A stretch of 64,000 nt of DNA, from the NCBI GenBank assembly GCA_963792655.1, contig CAWBWU010000006.1:372001-436000 (forward strand), given 5' to 3'. Below are positions 18,580 through 27,520 of the stretch, one piece after another (position 1 is the stretch's first letter; the number at the start of each line of letters is the position of its first letter). The translations under genes and the position numbers were made by a program. The notes below the pieces were generated by a model. It searched no databases, was not told the DNA's origin, and saw only the letters and a program-made list of their open reading frames with translations. The DNA is from DOZZ01 sp963792655. Its GTDB lineage: Bacteria; Acidobacteriota; Terriglobia; Bryobacterales; Bryobacteraceae.

Positions 18580-20598
18580 TTACGGAGTTGGTCGGACGCG
18601 GATGCGCGCCATCATGCCGCCATCCTCATGCTCCAGAATGTGGCAGTGATAAACATAGTCGCCGGCGATCACGAACGGGATCTCAACCACAATTGGCGTG
18701 GTCGTACATTTTCCCGCTCGCCAGTCAGCGATCGGATTGGTGTCGTCATCCGGCGGCGCATTTCCGCATTGGCCGTTCGCATGTGCCAGCGGAAGATTGT
18801 CAAGCATCACGCCTTCGCCCAAAATTTGGCGAGGCAGAACAGTGCCGTCAACTTCGTCACGTGTCAGCACGCGAAACTTTGTCTGGTGCAAGTGGAAGTT
18901 GTGATCTTCAGTCGCGATGTTGATCAGCTCCCATCGCTCCGTCACAGGAGCGTTGTTCGGACCCAGCGGAACGCAGATGGTGGGCTCCATCGGATCAAAC
19001 GGAGTCACATCCGTTGCGGGCTTCCCGACAACTCTGCCCTTCGCGTCAACTTCTTCGTAGGCGAGACCGAACGCGCTCAGGTTGGAGGTGGGCACCGCGT
19101 AGAAGATGCGCCGCTTGTGCCCGGGAGGCAGTGGCGTGCATGACGCGTCGCTCGCGACCATTACGTTCGACGCAATGAAGTCTGCTGAAAGCGATCGCGC
19201 CGTCTTCAGCTTGGTCGCCTCGCCTTTCAGGCTGAGAATGTTGGGGGTCGCCGCGTCCGCGCTTCCGAAAAACTTGACGTGTGCCAGATGCACAGCCGGC
19301 CAGGAATCGCCGCTCGGGCCAGTCTGGTATCCATCGGTGCGCAGAACGGCCGAAGCTCCGTCCGGCGGCGTCGCCACGTTGTCGTTCTCATCGCGGTACG
19401 TTACACGGATCTCAGTGCGCGAGCTCGGCATCATGTGCAACTTGCGCGTGCAAAGTGCGGCCTGAGTGCCCGCCGTAGGGTCGGCGGGGCACGGCTCACT
19501 GACGAACTTGCCACCGGCAATCTGCTTCAAATCGGACATGCTGGTTCCGGCTGTGGGTGCAACGCTCACGCCATCAACCGAAAGCACCTGGAACAACATT
19601 CGCCGGTTCTGCTTGGCGTTCCAGAGATTCAGGTCATACGTGACACTGCCCGAAACGTTCGCGATGCGCCAGATTTCGCCCTTATTCGAATTCACCTCGA
19701 CGGTAGGGAAAGGCTGGCCGTTGACGGTGAAGTACCAATGGCCGCCGGTGTAGTTCGTACCTCCGCCAGCACTATTGTCCTGCCCGGCGCAGCTTCCTTG
19801 GCGAGGAGCCTCGCCCTGCATCGCCGTCGGCGCACAGACGTTCGGGTCTTCCTGATCCTGCAGTGTTCCGTTGGGAAGAATTTGCGCGTCTTTCAGAATC
19901 ATGTGACGCACATTGATGCCTTGAATCGGCGCGGTAATGTAATCGGTCAATTCACCGATGGTGATGATGCCGCCGAGCCCCGCGCTGATCTGATTCAGCG
20001 CCAACCCATGAGCGTGCGGGTGAAACCAGAAGAGCCCCGACGGATGGTTCGCCGGAATCGGAATAGTGTAATCGGTGAAGTCGTATCGCACATCGGCATG
20101 CATATGCGGCAGCTTCGCCACACTACCATTCGCAGAGTTGAAAGTTAGTACAAAAACGTTATCCCCGTAAGTGGGATCGCCCGGCCCGGGACCGTGCGGC
20201 GAAACTAACAGGCCATGGGTGTGAATATTTACGGGATTCTGCGTCAGGAACGCGCGGCCCGGCTCTGAGGCGTGCTTACTGTCGGTGGCCATCGGCAACT
20301 GGTTCACCAGATGAATCTTTAGTAAGTCGCCCTTTTCCAGATGCAATAGCGTGCCGCCGTAGTAGTTAGGCGAAGAACCGGAACCAGGACACTGGGTAGC
20401 AGTCAGCGAGGGCCGTTTGCACATTTCAAAGACCCAGCCAGTGGGGTTGCCGGGAATCGTTGTGACTGGCGCGGGCTTCGCGATCATCAAAATATCGAGA
20501 ACGCCATTGTTACTGGAAAGTGTTAAAGGCTCTTTTAGATCCGAGCCAAAGAGTAATGGACACACCATTACGCCCGCAAGTAGCAAAGGCAGTCGCAT
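18580..20598 (-). CDS. Secreted multicopper oxidase
   Basis: A 672-residue oxidase with a short signal peptide (LPLLLAGVMVCPLLFG). All four copper-ligand motifs are visible: NIHTHG and FWFHPHAHG in the first cupredoxin domain, and HNFHLHQ and YHCHILEHEDGGMM in the last, giving one type 1, one type 2 and a type 3 pair. It therefore can reduce oxygen to water while oxidising metals, phenols or other substrates in the periplasm; family members include laccases and Mn/Cu oxidases, and nothing here selects one. Several loops are long and Cys-rich (CPGSGSSPNYY, CAPTAMQGEAPRQGSC), suggesting disulfides. It ends at a strong terminator and has its own promoter region (20599-20807). Confidence 0.92.
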   Translation of the reverse strand: MRLPLLLAGVMVCPLLFGSDLKEPLTLSSNNGVLDILMIAKPAPVTTIPGNPTGWVFEMCKRPSLTATQCPGSGSSPNYYGGTLLHLEKGDLLKIHLVNQLPMATDSKHASEPGRAFLTQNPVNIHTHGLLVSPHGPGPGDPTYGDNVFVLTFNSANGSVAKLPHMHADVRYDFTDYTIPIPANHPSGLFWFHPHAHGLALNQISAGLGGIITIGELTDYITAPIQGINVRHMILKDAQILPNGTLQDQEDPNVCAPTAMQGEAPRQGSCAGQDNSAGGGTNYTGGHWYFTVNGQPFPTVEVNSNKGEIWRIANVSGSVTYDLNLWNAKQNRRMLFQVLSVDGVSVAPTAGTSMSDLKQIAGGKFVSEPCPADPTAGTQAALCTRKLHMMPSSRTEIRVTYRDENDNVATPPDGASAVLRTDGYQTGPSGDSWPAVHLAHVKFFGSADAATPNILSLKGEATKLKTARSLSADFIASNVMVASDASCTPLPPGHKRRIFYAVPTSNLSAFGLAYEEVDAKGRVVGKPATDVTPFDPMEPTICVPLGPNNAPVTERWELINIATEDHNFHLHQTKFRVLTRDEVDGTVLPRQILGEGVMLDNLPLAHANGQCGNAPPDDDTNPIADWRAGKCTTTPIVVEIPFVIAGDYVYHCHILEHEDGGMMARIRVRPTP

Positions 20599-20807
20599 TC
20601 AGCTATTTTTACATTCAGACTGAAACCGTGCAACGATTTGTTACGTAGCTGAACAGCTTTAAAAGCACTAGTCCGCTCAACCGACCGGCACCCGCGCCCT
20701 GCTTTTCACACGCGAACTAGCTCACGAATCCTTACCGAGCCGCGACAGCAATGGAGCGGGTTTTGGCGGTACATTCCGGATAATTCGGTAGCAGACCCAC
20801 AACAGCC

Positions 20808-22292
20808 CTACGGTTCTACTCTCCAGAACGCCACGCCATGCCCCGGGACCTTCGTCGTAATCTCCTTCGTCCCAGGAACTTGCACCGGCTTTTGCGTCCA
20901 GATATCTGTGATTCGCTTCGGCGCGCCATCGAGGCCGAGCGAGATCCAGGTCGACGTATTACTTCCAGCCGATTCACTTAGATTGAAGATGCCCACGGCG
21001 AGAGCGCCGCCCTTTAAGTGGCGCGTCCACACCTGGATGTTGCCGTCGCGTGTAACTAAGTGCCCTTGTTTTCCGAGCGGGTCCTGGTCCACCGCGATCA
21101 TGCCCGGGTTGGTCAGCATCGCTTTGGTCTCGTCCGTCATCGCGGCGATATCGTTACCCGCAAGTAACGGGGCGGCCAGGATCGCCCAGAGCGCCAGATG
21201 TGTGCGATATTCGTCCGGCTTCATGCCGCCATTGCCTACTTCCAGCATGTCGGGATCATTCCAATGGCCCGGCTTGGCATATTGCCCGAGATCGTTCTGA
21301 TCGAAGCCGATCTTGGACATCGAAGCCCAGTTATCGGCGATGTCGCCAGTTGTACGCCAGAGATTGCCGCCGACTTCCGGACCCCACTTCCAGACATCCT
21401 GCTTGCCGTACTGACACAGGCTATAGACAATTTTGCGGCCTGTTTTCTGGAGCGCGTCACCCATCTTCTGATAGACCGCCTGCATGTCTGTATCTTTGTA
21501 AACCCGCCCGGCGCTGCACCAGTCGTACTTAAGATAGTCGATACCCCAGGCCGCATAAGTACGGGCGTCCTGTTCTTCATGACCGAAGCTACCTTCGTAA
21601 CCGGCGCAAGTAAGTGGGCCCGGCGAAGAGTAGATTCCAATCTTCAGACCTTTACTGTGAACATAGTCAGCCAATGCTTTCATGTTCGGGAACTTCTTAT
21701 TGGCTTGAATGTTTCCCTTCGCATCGCGCCCAGCTTGCCAGGTGTCGTCGATGTTTACGTAGATATACCCGGCAGCCTTCATGCCGCTCTTGACCATGGC
21801 ATCGGTAACGGCTCGAACACCGGCGTCATCGACACGCCCGGCAAACTTGTTCCAACTGTTCCAACCCATCGGTGGCGTACGCACAAGCCCGTTATCCCGA
21901 ACCGGGTGTAGTGCCGGCGTCGGCAGCGGTGCGGGCGGCTTCTCAGCCCCAGGCTGCGACCGTGCTGCGGTAATTTCGTTTCCGTTTTGTCCGTTGGGCC
22001 GGTTGGCGGTGAGATGGAGTTGGTCGTTCTCCAGCGCGCCCTCGTAGGTTAAACGGCCGGTCTTGAAGCTGACGTGATTGCCTTCGATTTTCCCATCCGT
22101 GATTTTTACGTCGCGCATCGAGGCATACACGGTGCCCGTCACATTCGCGCCGTCCTGATGAAGGTCGAAAAATGTGTCGTACGCGCTGCCATCAGTGCGT
22201 ACAGAGTGCGCCGCCCAAAACCCGGTCAGGTCCGCGGCCTGCATGCCGGCAAGACTCGAGAGCAGGGCCAGCGAGAGAGAAAGAATGCGCAT
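20808..22292 (-). CDS. Secreted alpha-galactosidase, glycoside hydrolase family 27
   Basis: A 494-residue exported enzyme. After the signal peptide (ILSLSLALLSSLAGMQA) comes a beta-rich accessory module of about 100 residues (LTGFWAAHSVRTDGSAYDTF) and a Pro-rich linker, then the GH27 barrel: TPPMGWNSWNKF, YIYVNIDDTWQ, KGLKIGIYSSPG, the nucleophile Asp in LKYDWC, the acid/base Asp in WRTTGDI, and GHWNDPDMLEVGNGG. The C-terminal beta domain ends GHGVAFWRVEP. It should release terminal alpha-galactose from plant-type oligosaccharides or galactomannan. An in-frame start four codons upstream (22304) is possible; the ATG at 22292 gives the better signal peptide. Confidence 0.93.
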   Translation of the reverse strand: MRILSLSLALLSSLAGMQAADLTGFWAAHSVRTDGSAYDTFFDLHQDGANVTGTVYASMRDVKITDGKIEGNHVSFKTGRLTYEGALENDQLHLTANRPNGQNGNEITAARSQPGAEKPPAPLPTPALHPVRDNGLVRTPPMGWNSWNKFAGRVDDAGVRAVTDAMVKSGMKAAGYIYVNIDDTWQAGRDAKGNIQANKKFPNMKALADYVHSKGLKIGIYSSPGPLTCAGYEGSFGHEEQDARTYAAWGIDYLKYDWCSAGRVYKDTDMQAVYQKMGDALQKTGRKIVYSLCQYGKQDVWKWGPEVGGNLWRTTGDIADNWASMSKIGFDQNDLGQYAKPGHWNDPDMLEVGNGGMKPDEYRTHLALWAILAAPLLAGNDIAAMTDETKAMLTNPGMIAVDQDPLGKQGHLVTRDGNIQVWTRHLKGGALAVGIFNLSESAGSNTSTWISLGLDGAPKRITDIWTQKPVQVPGTKEITTKVPGHGVAFWRVEP

Positions 22293-22330
22293 GATTGTGC
22301 TCATTCTATGACAGCGTCACGCGGCGCTGA

Positions 22331-23581
22331 TCAGTTCAGGTTGCGCAGAACCATCGCGCTGTTTTTGCTGCCAAATGCGATGCAGTTGGCCACGGCGTAC
22401 TCGATCTGCATGGGCCGCGGTACATCGGGAATGTAGTCGAGGTCGCACTCCGGGTCGGCCTCTTCGATGTTCAGCGTCGGATGCGCCACACCATCGCGCA
22501 TCGCAAGCAAAGTTGCCGCAATGCCCGCAGCGCCGCAAGCACCCTGGGGATGGCCGATCATGCTCTTCAGCGATGAGCCCGCCAGCTTATAGGCGTGCTC
22601 TTGAAACGCAAGCCGTATGGCGCGCGACTCGATGCGGTCATTCAGTTCCGTTGATGTGCCATGGAAGCTGACGTACTGCACGTCTTGAGGTGCAATTCCC
22701 GCCTCTTCCAAGGCCATGCCCACGGTGCGCGCCGGCTCTTCGCCGCATTCCTCGAGCCGCACGCGATGATAGGCCTCGCACGTCGACGCGTACCCGGCAA
22801 TTTCGCCGTAGATGTGTGCGCCGCGCGCCTTGGCGTGCTCGAACTCTTCGAGCACGAAGAACCACGCGCCCTCGCCCAGCACGAAGCCGTCGCGATCTTT
22901 CGAGAATGGACGCGATCCGCGTTCCGGCTCCGCATTCCAGCTTGTCGACAAGATGCGCATCAGGATGAATCCACGCAGAATCAGCGGTGCAATCGGCGCA
23001 TCGACACCGCCCGCAACCATGCAGTTCAGCGCACCTGATTGAATATGCCGCGCAGCATACCCGATGGCGTCGGTGGAGGACGTGCAGCCGGTTGAGACGA
23101 TGTGGCTCAGCCCGCGGAAGCCGAAGCGCATGGAGAGCTCACTCGACAGCGTGCCAATGGTGGAGGTCGGGATGGTGTAGACGCTGCATTGCTTCTGCAG
23201 CCCGGCGTAGTAGAGGCGGTACTGCTCTTCGGTGAACTCCTGGCTGCCGCCCCCGGAGCCGCAGATCACTCCGATGCGGCGCAGCTCATCGCGCGACATG
23301 GTTTTGGGATCAAGACCGGAATCCTGAATGGCTTCGGTGAGTGCGGCGACACCCAGCGGCACGACGCGCGAAACATGCGGCCGGTCTTTCGGCTCCACCC
23401 AGGCATGCTCGTCGAAGTCTTTCACTTCGCCGGCAATTTTGACTACATGCTGATCGGTATTGAACCGCGTGATGCGCTGCACTCCGCTGACGCCGTTGCG
23501 GGTCGCGCTCCAAAATGCTTCCCGGCCAATGCCATTTGGGCTCACGGCCCCGATTCCAGTGACGACTACGCGACGTTTCAT
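22331..23581 (-). CDS. Beta-ketoacyl-ACP synthase II-like protein
   Basis: A 416-residue condensing enzyme of the KAS/FabF family. The start RRVVVTGIGAVSPNG and the nucleophile Cys166 in STGCTSSTDAIGYA are typical, as are GEGAWFFVLEE, the first catalytic His in FHGTSTELND (about 305) and the second in KSMIGHPQGACGAAG (about 340). The final motif is unusual: FGSKNSAMVL stands where FabF enzymes have a glycine-rich FGFGG(H/T)N. There is no acyl carrier protein or other fab gene nearby, so a role in a dedicated lipid or polyketide step is as likely as general fatty-acid elongation. I give no symbol for that reason. Confidence 0.85.
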   Translation of the reverse strand: MKRRVVVTGIGAVSPNGIGREAFWSATRNGVSGVQRITRFNTDQHVVKIAGEVKDFDEHAWVEPKDRPHVSRVVPLGVAALTEAIQDSGLDPKTMSRDELRRIGVICGSGGGSQEFTEEQYRLYYAGLQKQCSVYTIPTSTIGTLSSELSMRFGFRGLSHIVSTGCTSSTDAIGYAARHIQSGALNCMVAGGVDAPIAPLILRGFILMRILSTSWNAEPERGSRPFSKDRDGFVLGEGAWFFVLEEFEHAKARGAHIYGEIAGYASTCEAYHRVRLEECGEEPARTVGMALEEAGIAPQDVQYVSFHGTSTELNDRIESRAIRLAFQEHAYKLAGSSLKSMIGHPQGACGAAGIAATLLAMRDGVAHPTLNIEEADPECDLDYIPDVPRPMQIEYAVANCIAFGSKNSAMVLRNLN

Positions 23582-23667
23582 TGCGAACAGGGGGGCCCGA
23601 AGCTTTTGCGTTTTGCCTTACCGTCAGTATAGGCTGAATTTATGAGCCTTTGGGCAGACTGCCGCGG

Positions 23668-24123
23668 ATGAGCCGCAATCTCCGGTTGGTTTTGGCAGGG
23701 TCCCAGGCAGGCATGGCAGGCGCGATTTTGATGATCTGCTGGGTTGCGGTCGCAACGCTCATGAACAAGCATGGCGCATGGTGGGTGCCCAACCTGTTCT
23801 CATCCACCTTCTTTGGCGACGCTGCGTTACTCAACTCTTTCAACCGGTACACATGGTCGGGACTGGCGCTGATGCTTGCCGAGTACACGACTCTTGGCGC
23901 GGCCTTCGCGCTCTTGTTCCGTGTGGATGCGGACCGCTTCCGCGCGGTGCTGCTGGGTTTGCTGACAGGCGTGGCCTGGTACTTCCTGATGTTCCACCTG
24001 GTGTTGAAAGCGGTGAACCCGCTGATGCTGTTGTACTCGCCCGATCGCCCCATCCTCGCCGGGCATCTGTTGTGGGGATTGTGGCTGGGGCGAACGCCCG
24101 TTTACGCGCGGCGGCTTGAGTAA
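23668..24123 (+). CDS. Four-helix membrane protein of unknown function
   Basis: About 151 residues with four hydrophobic segments: AGMAGAILMICWVAVATL, LALMLAEYTTLGAAFALLF, VLLGLLTGVAWYFLMFHLVL and HLLWGLWLG. An Arg-rich cytoplasmic N-terminus (SRNLRLV) suggests an inner-membrane protein with its N-terminus inside. I do not recognise the family. It is divergent from the ketoacyl synthase gene and converges with the zinc-ribbon-like gene at 24131, leaving only seven bases between them. The upstream in-frame ATG at 23650 is an alternative start. Confidence 0.65.
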   Translation: MSRNLRLVLAGSQAGMAGAILMICWVAVATLMNKHGAWWVPNLFSSTFFGDAALLNSFNRYTWSGLALMLAEYTTLGAAFALLFRVDADRFRAVLLGLLTGVAWYFLMFHLVLKAVNPLMLLYSPDRPILAGHLLWGLWLGRTPVYARRLE

Positions 24124-24130
24124 GACGCGC

Positions 24131-24400
24131 CTAAGAGATCGACGCGACGGTCTTCACGCCTGAAATTTCGAAGCGTTTGCGGCAGCGTTTGCAATCGACT
24201 TTGTCGTCAAGCAGCAGCATGTAGCTTTCGGCTTTTGCGAACTTGGCGCGATCGCGTTCATCGGCTCCGGGCGGCAGACGGTCTTTCTTCTTCCGCACCA
24301 GCCAGCGCAGGTCGTACGTATCGACGTTCTTGCAGTACAGGCAATTCAGGTTCGCCGCCCGCGTGGTATTCGACTCAGTGAAGAATGCGCGTTCGTCCAT
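24131..24400 (-). CDS. Small CxxC-pair protein (possible zinc ribbon)
   Basis: An 89-residue protein with two Cys pairs, CLYC at about 20-23 and CKRC at about 74-77, in the spacing of a zinc ribbon. Between them is a charged segment (VRKKKDRLPPGADERDRAKF). There is no signal or membrane segment. It begins one base after the citrate synthase stop, so both are probably on one transcript. Function is unknown. Confidence 0.65.
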   Translation of the reverse strand: MDERAFFTESNTTRAANLNCLYCKNVDTYDLRWLVRKKKDRLPPGADERDRAKFAKAESYMLLLDDKVDCKRCRKRFEISGVKTVASIS

Positions 24401-25537
24401 TTAACGCTTGCTCATTTCGATCCAGGGCATACCGTCCGGATTGCCTTTGTACTCTGCGCGCGGCCGGATGAGCCGGTTGTTCTCGTACTGCTCAAGAACA
24501 TGCGCCGTCCAACCCGACATGCGGCTCACCGCGAAGATCGGCGTGAACAGATCGATCGGAATGCCGAGCGAGTAGTACGTGGAAGCAGAGTAGAAATCGA
24601 CATTCGGATTCAGCTTCTTCGCTTCTTTCACCGTCTCCTCCACACGGCTCGACATCAGAAACAGTTCTTCATGGCCGGTGCGCTTCCCGAGCTCTTCAGA
24701 CAACACGCGCAGATGCGTCGCGCGAGGATCTTCGGTGCGATAGACGCGATGTCCGAAGCCAGGGATCTTCGCCTTCTTCGCGAGCATCTGCTTCGCACGC
24801 TCGACTGCCTTGTCGGACTCGCCCACTTCGAGGAGCATGCGGATCACATCTTCATTGGCCCCGCCGTGCAGCGGACCTTTCAGCGCGCCGATTGCTGACG
24901 TGATGGCCGAGTAGATGTCCGACAACGTCGCCGCCGTCACGCGCGCGGCAAAGGTCGACGCGTTCAGTTCGTGATCGGCATGCAGCGTCAGTGCAACGTC
25001 AAAAGCCTTTTGCGAAATCTCGTTCGGCTTCTCACCCGTCAGCGCATGCAGGAAGCGCCCGGCAAAGCTGAGCGACGCATCCGGAGTGATCACCGGCTGA
25101 TTCGTGCGCAAGCGATGATAGGTGGTCACCAGCGTCGCGGTCTGCGCCATCAGACGCACCGCTTTGCGGTGATTGGCCTCGGGCGACATGTCGCGCGCTT
25201 CGGAATCGTAGAGGCTGAGCATCGACACCGCGGTGCGCAGCACGTCCATAGGAAGCGCGGAGGCTGGCGCGCCCTTGAGAAAGGCAGTCAGCTCCGCCGG
25301 GATCCCCTGACTCGCGATCAGCGACTGCTTCAGGTCATTCAACTCCTGCTGTTTGGGCAGCCGACCGTTCCACAACAGATACACCACTTCCTCAAACGTG
25401 GCGTGTTCCGCAAGAGTGTGGATGTTATAGCCGCGGTAACTAAGAACTCCCGCGTAACCATCGATGTAACAAATTTCAGATTCGCCTGCGATGACGCCTT
25501 CCAACCCAGCGCCCGTCGATGTCGTCGTGGAACTCAT
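24401..25537 (-). CDS. gltA: Citrate synthase
   Basis: Condenses oxaloacetate and acetyl-CoA at the entry to the TCA cycle. The 378-residue protein is of the short (type I, dimeric) kind: GEGVIAGESEICYIDG-type start followed by LSYRGYNIHTLAE, LHADHELNASTFAARV, the catalytic His regions GPLHGGANE and IPGFGHRVYRTEDPRA, and NVDFYSASTYYSLGIP. The C-terminus ends WIEMSKR. I chose the ATG at 25537 because AAGGTG lies just upstream; a GTG two codons earlier is possible. 2-Methylcitrate synthase has the same motifs, but no prp genes are near, so citrate synthase is preferred. Confidence 0.92.
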   Translation of the reverse strand: MSSTTTSTGAGLEGVIAGESEICYIDGYAGVLSYRGYNIHTLAEHATFEEVVYLLWNGRLPKQQELNDLKQSLIASQGIPAELTAFLKGAPASALPMDVLRTAVSMLSLYDSEARDMSPEANHRKAVRLMAQTATLVTTYHRLRTNQPVITPDASLSFAGRFLHALTGEKPNEISQKAFDVALTLHADHELNASTFAARVTAATLSDIYSAITSAIGALKGPLHGGANEDVIRMLLEVGESDKAVERAKQMLAKKAKIPGFGHRVYRTEDPRATHLRVLSEELGKRTGHEELFLMSSRVEETVKEAKKLNPNVDFYSASTYYSLGIPIDLFTPIFAVSRMSGWTAHVLEQYENNRLIRPRAEYKGNPDGMPWIEMSKR

Positions 25538-25562
25538 GGTCACCTTCAGTGAACTCTTGCGA

Positions 25563-26048
25563 TCAGTAGAACGGCTTCCTTACCGGAGCCAGCATGTGGT
25601 GCAACATCAGCGCCAGAGCACTCTTCCCAGGGCACCGCGGGAATGGCGAAAAGCTTAACGCGCTTGTTTTCGAGTCGACCCAGAGCCGCTCTTCTCTGCC
25701 ATCCACCGTGATGATCACGCCTTGGTTGCAGCCTTCACTGTCTGCGATGCGCAGAGTCTGCCCGGCGGCGGAACTTTTCGGGCCCCAGTCCTCCAAAAAC
25801 TTGTCATACGCATAACCGGAACAGTTTTTCGGATCGGAGCAGCCCCACGTGCGGTATGCAGACGCGTAATCCTGCTGATGCAACTGGTTGAAGAAAGTCT
25901 TGGCGACGGCTTGCTCGCGGTGATGATGCAGAACGTAATAGAGGAAACCGGCGAGCGCAGCTACGACGACCACCGTGATGATGGTTCGCCATAGATACTT
26001 TTCCCGCCGCTCGTCGCCCGCTCCGTATTGATCGAGGTAGCCAGCCAT
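25563..26048 (-). CDS. Single-pass membrane protein of unknown function
   Basis: A 161-residue protein: cytoplasmic N-terminus with GDERREKYLWR, one membrane helix (TIITVVVVAALAGFLYYVL) and an exported domain with paired Cys (WGCSDPKNCSGYAYDKFLEDW). The latter resembles small periplasmic domains with a FxxxxxxDWG motif that are frequent in acidobacterial hypothetical proteins. It lies 25 bases upstream of gltA on the same strand, which may be accidental. No function is assigned. Confidence 0.65.
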   Translation of the reverse strand: MAGYLDQYGAGDERREKYLWRTIITVVVVAALAGFLYYVLHHHREQAVAKTFFNQLHQQDYASAYRTWGCSDPKNCSGYAYDKFLEDWGPKSSAAGQTLRIADSEGCNQGVIITVDGREERLWVDSKTSALSFSPFPRCPGKSALALMLHHMLAPVRKPFY

Positions 26049-26092
26049 CGATCCCCTTCCCGTTCGCGCCTATTCTAACGTATAGGCCGCGA

Positions 26093-26614
26093 TCACCTGG
26101 CCGGGTGTGCCTTATCGTAGGCGGCGATGGCTTCGGTCGTGATGTCGAGAGCAGTCTTGAAATAGAGCGTCGTAGATGAGTCGACGACCATGTCCAGACC
26201 CTTCGCTTCGGCCAGTGTTTTCACCACCGCCTGCATCTGCTGCGAGCTCTTGCCGAGGATCTCGTTGCGTTCACGATCAACATCGTTTTGAAGATCTTCG
26301 CTCAAGCGCTGCAACTCGCGCTGACGCCGCTGGCCGCGCCCCTGTAGATCGGCTTCGGCTGCGGGCGAAAGCTTACCCGCGCCGGTCTGCAGTTGATTCT
26401 GGATGTCCTGCAGTTCCTTTTCAATCTTCTGTGCGTCGGCCTGGCGAGGTTTGAATTTCGCCTCCATGGCTGCCGATGCTTTCTTGATTTCGGCGGATTC
26501 GAGAACCGCGCGCTGCAGGTTGATCACGCCGACCTTCACCTGTGCCGGCGCGACGGAAGCCATCAATAAACCGGCCCCGAGCAGAAACAACCGGACAGTC
26601 CAATTTGCTGACAT
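26093..26614 (-). CDS. OmpH/Skp-family periplasmic chaperone
   Basis: A 173-residue protein with a signal peptide (RLFLLGAGLLMASVAPAQ) and the family start VKVGVINLQRAVLESAEIKK. The middle is a long charged coiled coil (KFKPRQADAQKIEKELQDIQ to DVDRERNEI), and the end returns to the beta-core (GLDMVVDSSTTLYFK). Skp proteins form jellyfish-like trimers that hold unfolded outer-membrane proteins. The start at 26614 has AGGAG upstream; an in-frame extension to 26704 lacks a signal peptide. Usually found beside bamA or lpxD; here it is not. Confidence 0.87.
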   Translation of the reverse strand: MSANWTVRLFLLGAGLLMASVAPAQVKVGVINLQRAVLESAEIKKASAAMEAKFKPRQADAQKIEKELQDIQNQLQTGAGKLSPAAEADLQGRGQRRQRELQRLSEDLQNDVDRERNEILGKSSQQMQAVVKTLAEAKGLDMVVDSSTTLYFKTALDITTEAIAAYDKAHPAR

Positions 26615-26675
26615 CTGGTAAAAACTCCTGTTTTGTGTTGAAAAATCCAGCGTAGCACGCGCCTTCGAGCGCGGC

Positions 26676-27092
26676 TCAGCCCCGCTGTTGACGCGCCGAT
26701 TCATGAATCGGCATATCGTTGATGCTGGCTTCTCGCCGTTGCATCAAACCGCTTGGGGCAAATTCCCAAAGCTCGTTGCCGTAGCTGCGAAACCACTGCC
26801 CGCTATCGTCGTGCCACTCGTACTGAAAGCGCACAGCCATCCGGTTCTCCCGAAATCCCCAGAGTTCCTTTTTCAATCGGTAGTCCAGTTCACGATTCCA
26901 CTTGCGGCGCAGGAACTCGATCACCGCGGCACGTCCGTTCAGAAACTCTACGCGGTTTCGCCATTGCGTGTCCTCGGTGTAGGCAGCGGCGACGCGTTCG
27001 GGATCACGCGTGTTCCACAGGTCTTCCGCGAGTTGCACTTTGCGCGCAGCGAGGGCAGCGTCAACGAACGGTGGTGCAATGATCTCGGGCAT
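26676..27092 (-). CDS. NTF2/SnoaL-like protein (DUF1348 type)
   Basis: A 138-residue cone-shaped alpha/beta protein of the nuclear transport factor 2 fold: FVDAALAARKVQLAEDLWNT, the signature DPERVAAAYTEDTQWRNR, EFLRRKWNRELDYRLKKELW and ENRMAVRFQYEWHDDSGQWFR. These match the DUF1348 subgroup well. Members are orphan enzymes or binding proteins; no substrate can be given. The ATG at 27092 gives the family start; the longer frame to 27188 crosses into the intergenic region below the Hsp15 gene. Confidence 0.82.
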   Translation of the reverse strand: MPEIIAPPFVDAALAARKVQLAEDLWNTRDPERVAAAYTEDTQWRNRVEFLNGRAAVIEFLRRKWNRELDYRLKKELWGFRENRMAVRFQYEWHDDSGQWFRSYGNELWEFAPSGLMQRREASINDMPIHESARQQRG

Positions 27093-27129
27093 CAGTTGTT
27101 CGATCTTATGCCGGAACGAAGAGGTCGTG

Positions 27130-27510
27130 TCAGCCGCGGCCACGAAAGCGATCGATCTCGCGGCGGTCGCGCTTCGAAGGCTTCCCATCGCGCATGGCTT
27201 CAGCTTGCTTCATGGCGCGGCGCTCTTCGGCCACTTGCAGGCGCAATGCGCGGCTGGCATCTGTTTCGCGATACAGCGTTTGCGCAACAGCAGCCGGGCC
27301 GCGGATCTCGCTCAAAGCGAGCACCTGTACTTCGAAGTCGCCGCCTTCGGTCTTGATCTTCAGCATCTCGTTCAGCTTTGCTTCGCGCGCGGGTTTCGCA
27401 GTTTGGCCCCCTGCTTCGACGCGACCCAGTTCGCATGCGCGGGAAGCCAAAGCACGGGTCTTGAAGAAACGCGCGGCCCAGAGCCACTTGTCGATGCGGA
27501 TCCGATCCAT
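27130..27510 (-). CDS. hslR: S4-domain RNA-binding protein, Hsp15 family
   Basis: A 126-residue protein that starts with the S4 motif IRIDKWLWAARFFKTRALA, ACELGRVEAGGQ and ends in a very basic tail. Hsp15 in E. coli binds stalled 50S subunits carrying a nascent chain and helps recycle them. The length and the basic C-terminal extension fit. It lies 10 bases downstream of the M20 hydrolase gene, which is likely coincidence of packing. Confidence 0.88.
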   Translation of the reverse strand: MDRIRIDKWLWAARFFKTRALASRACELGRVEAGGQTAKPAREAKLNEMLKIKTEGGDFEVQVLALSEIRGPAAVAQTLYRETDASRALRLQVAEERRAMKQAEAMRDGKPSKRDRREIDRFRGRG

Positions 27511-27520
27511 GTTTGACCGT

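Noticed and set aside
19279..20148. A 289-codon plus-strand open frame opposite the multicopper oxidase
   Set aside because: Antisense shadow of a gene with all four copper motifs; no ribosome site or family likeness.
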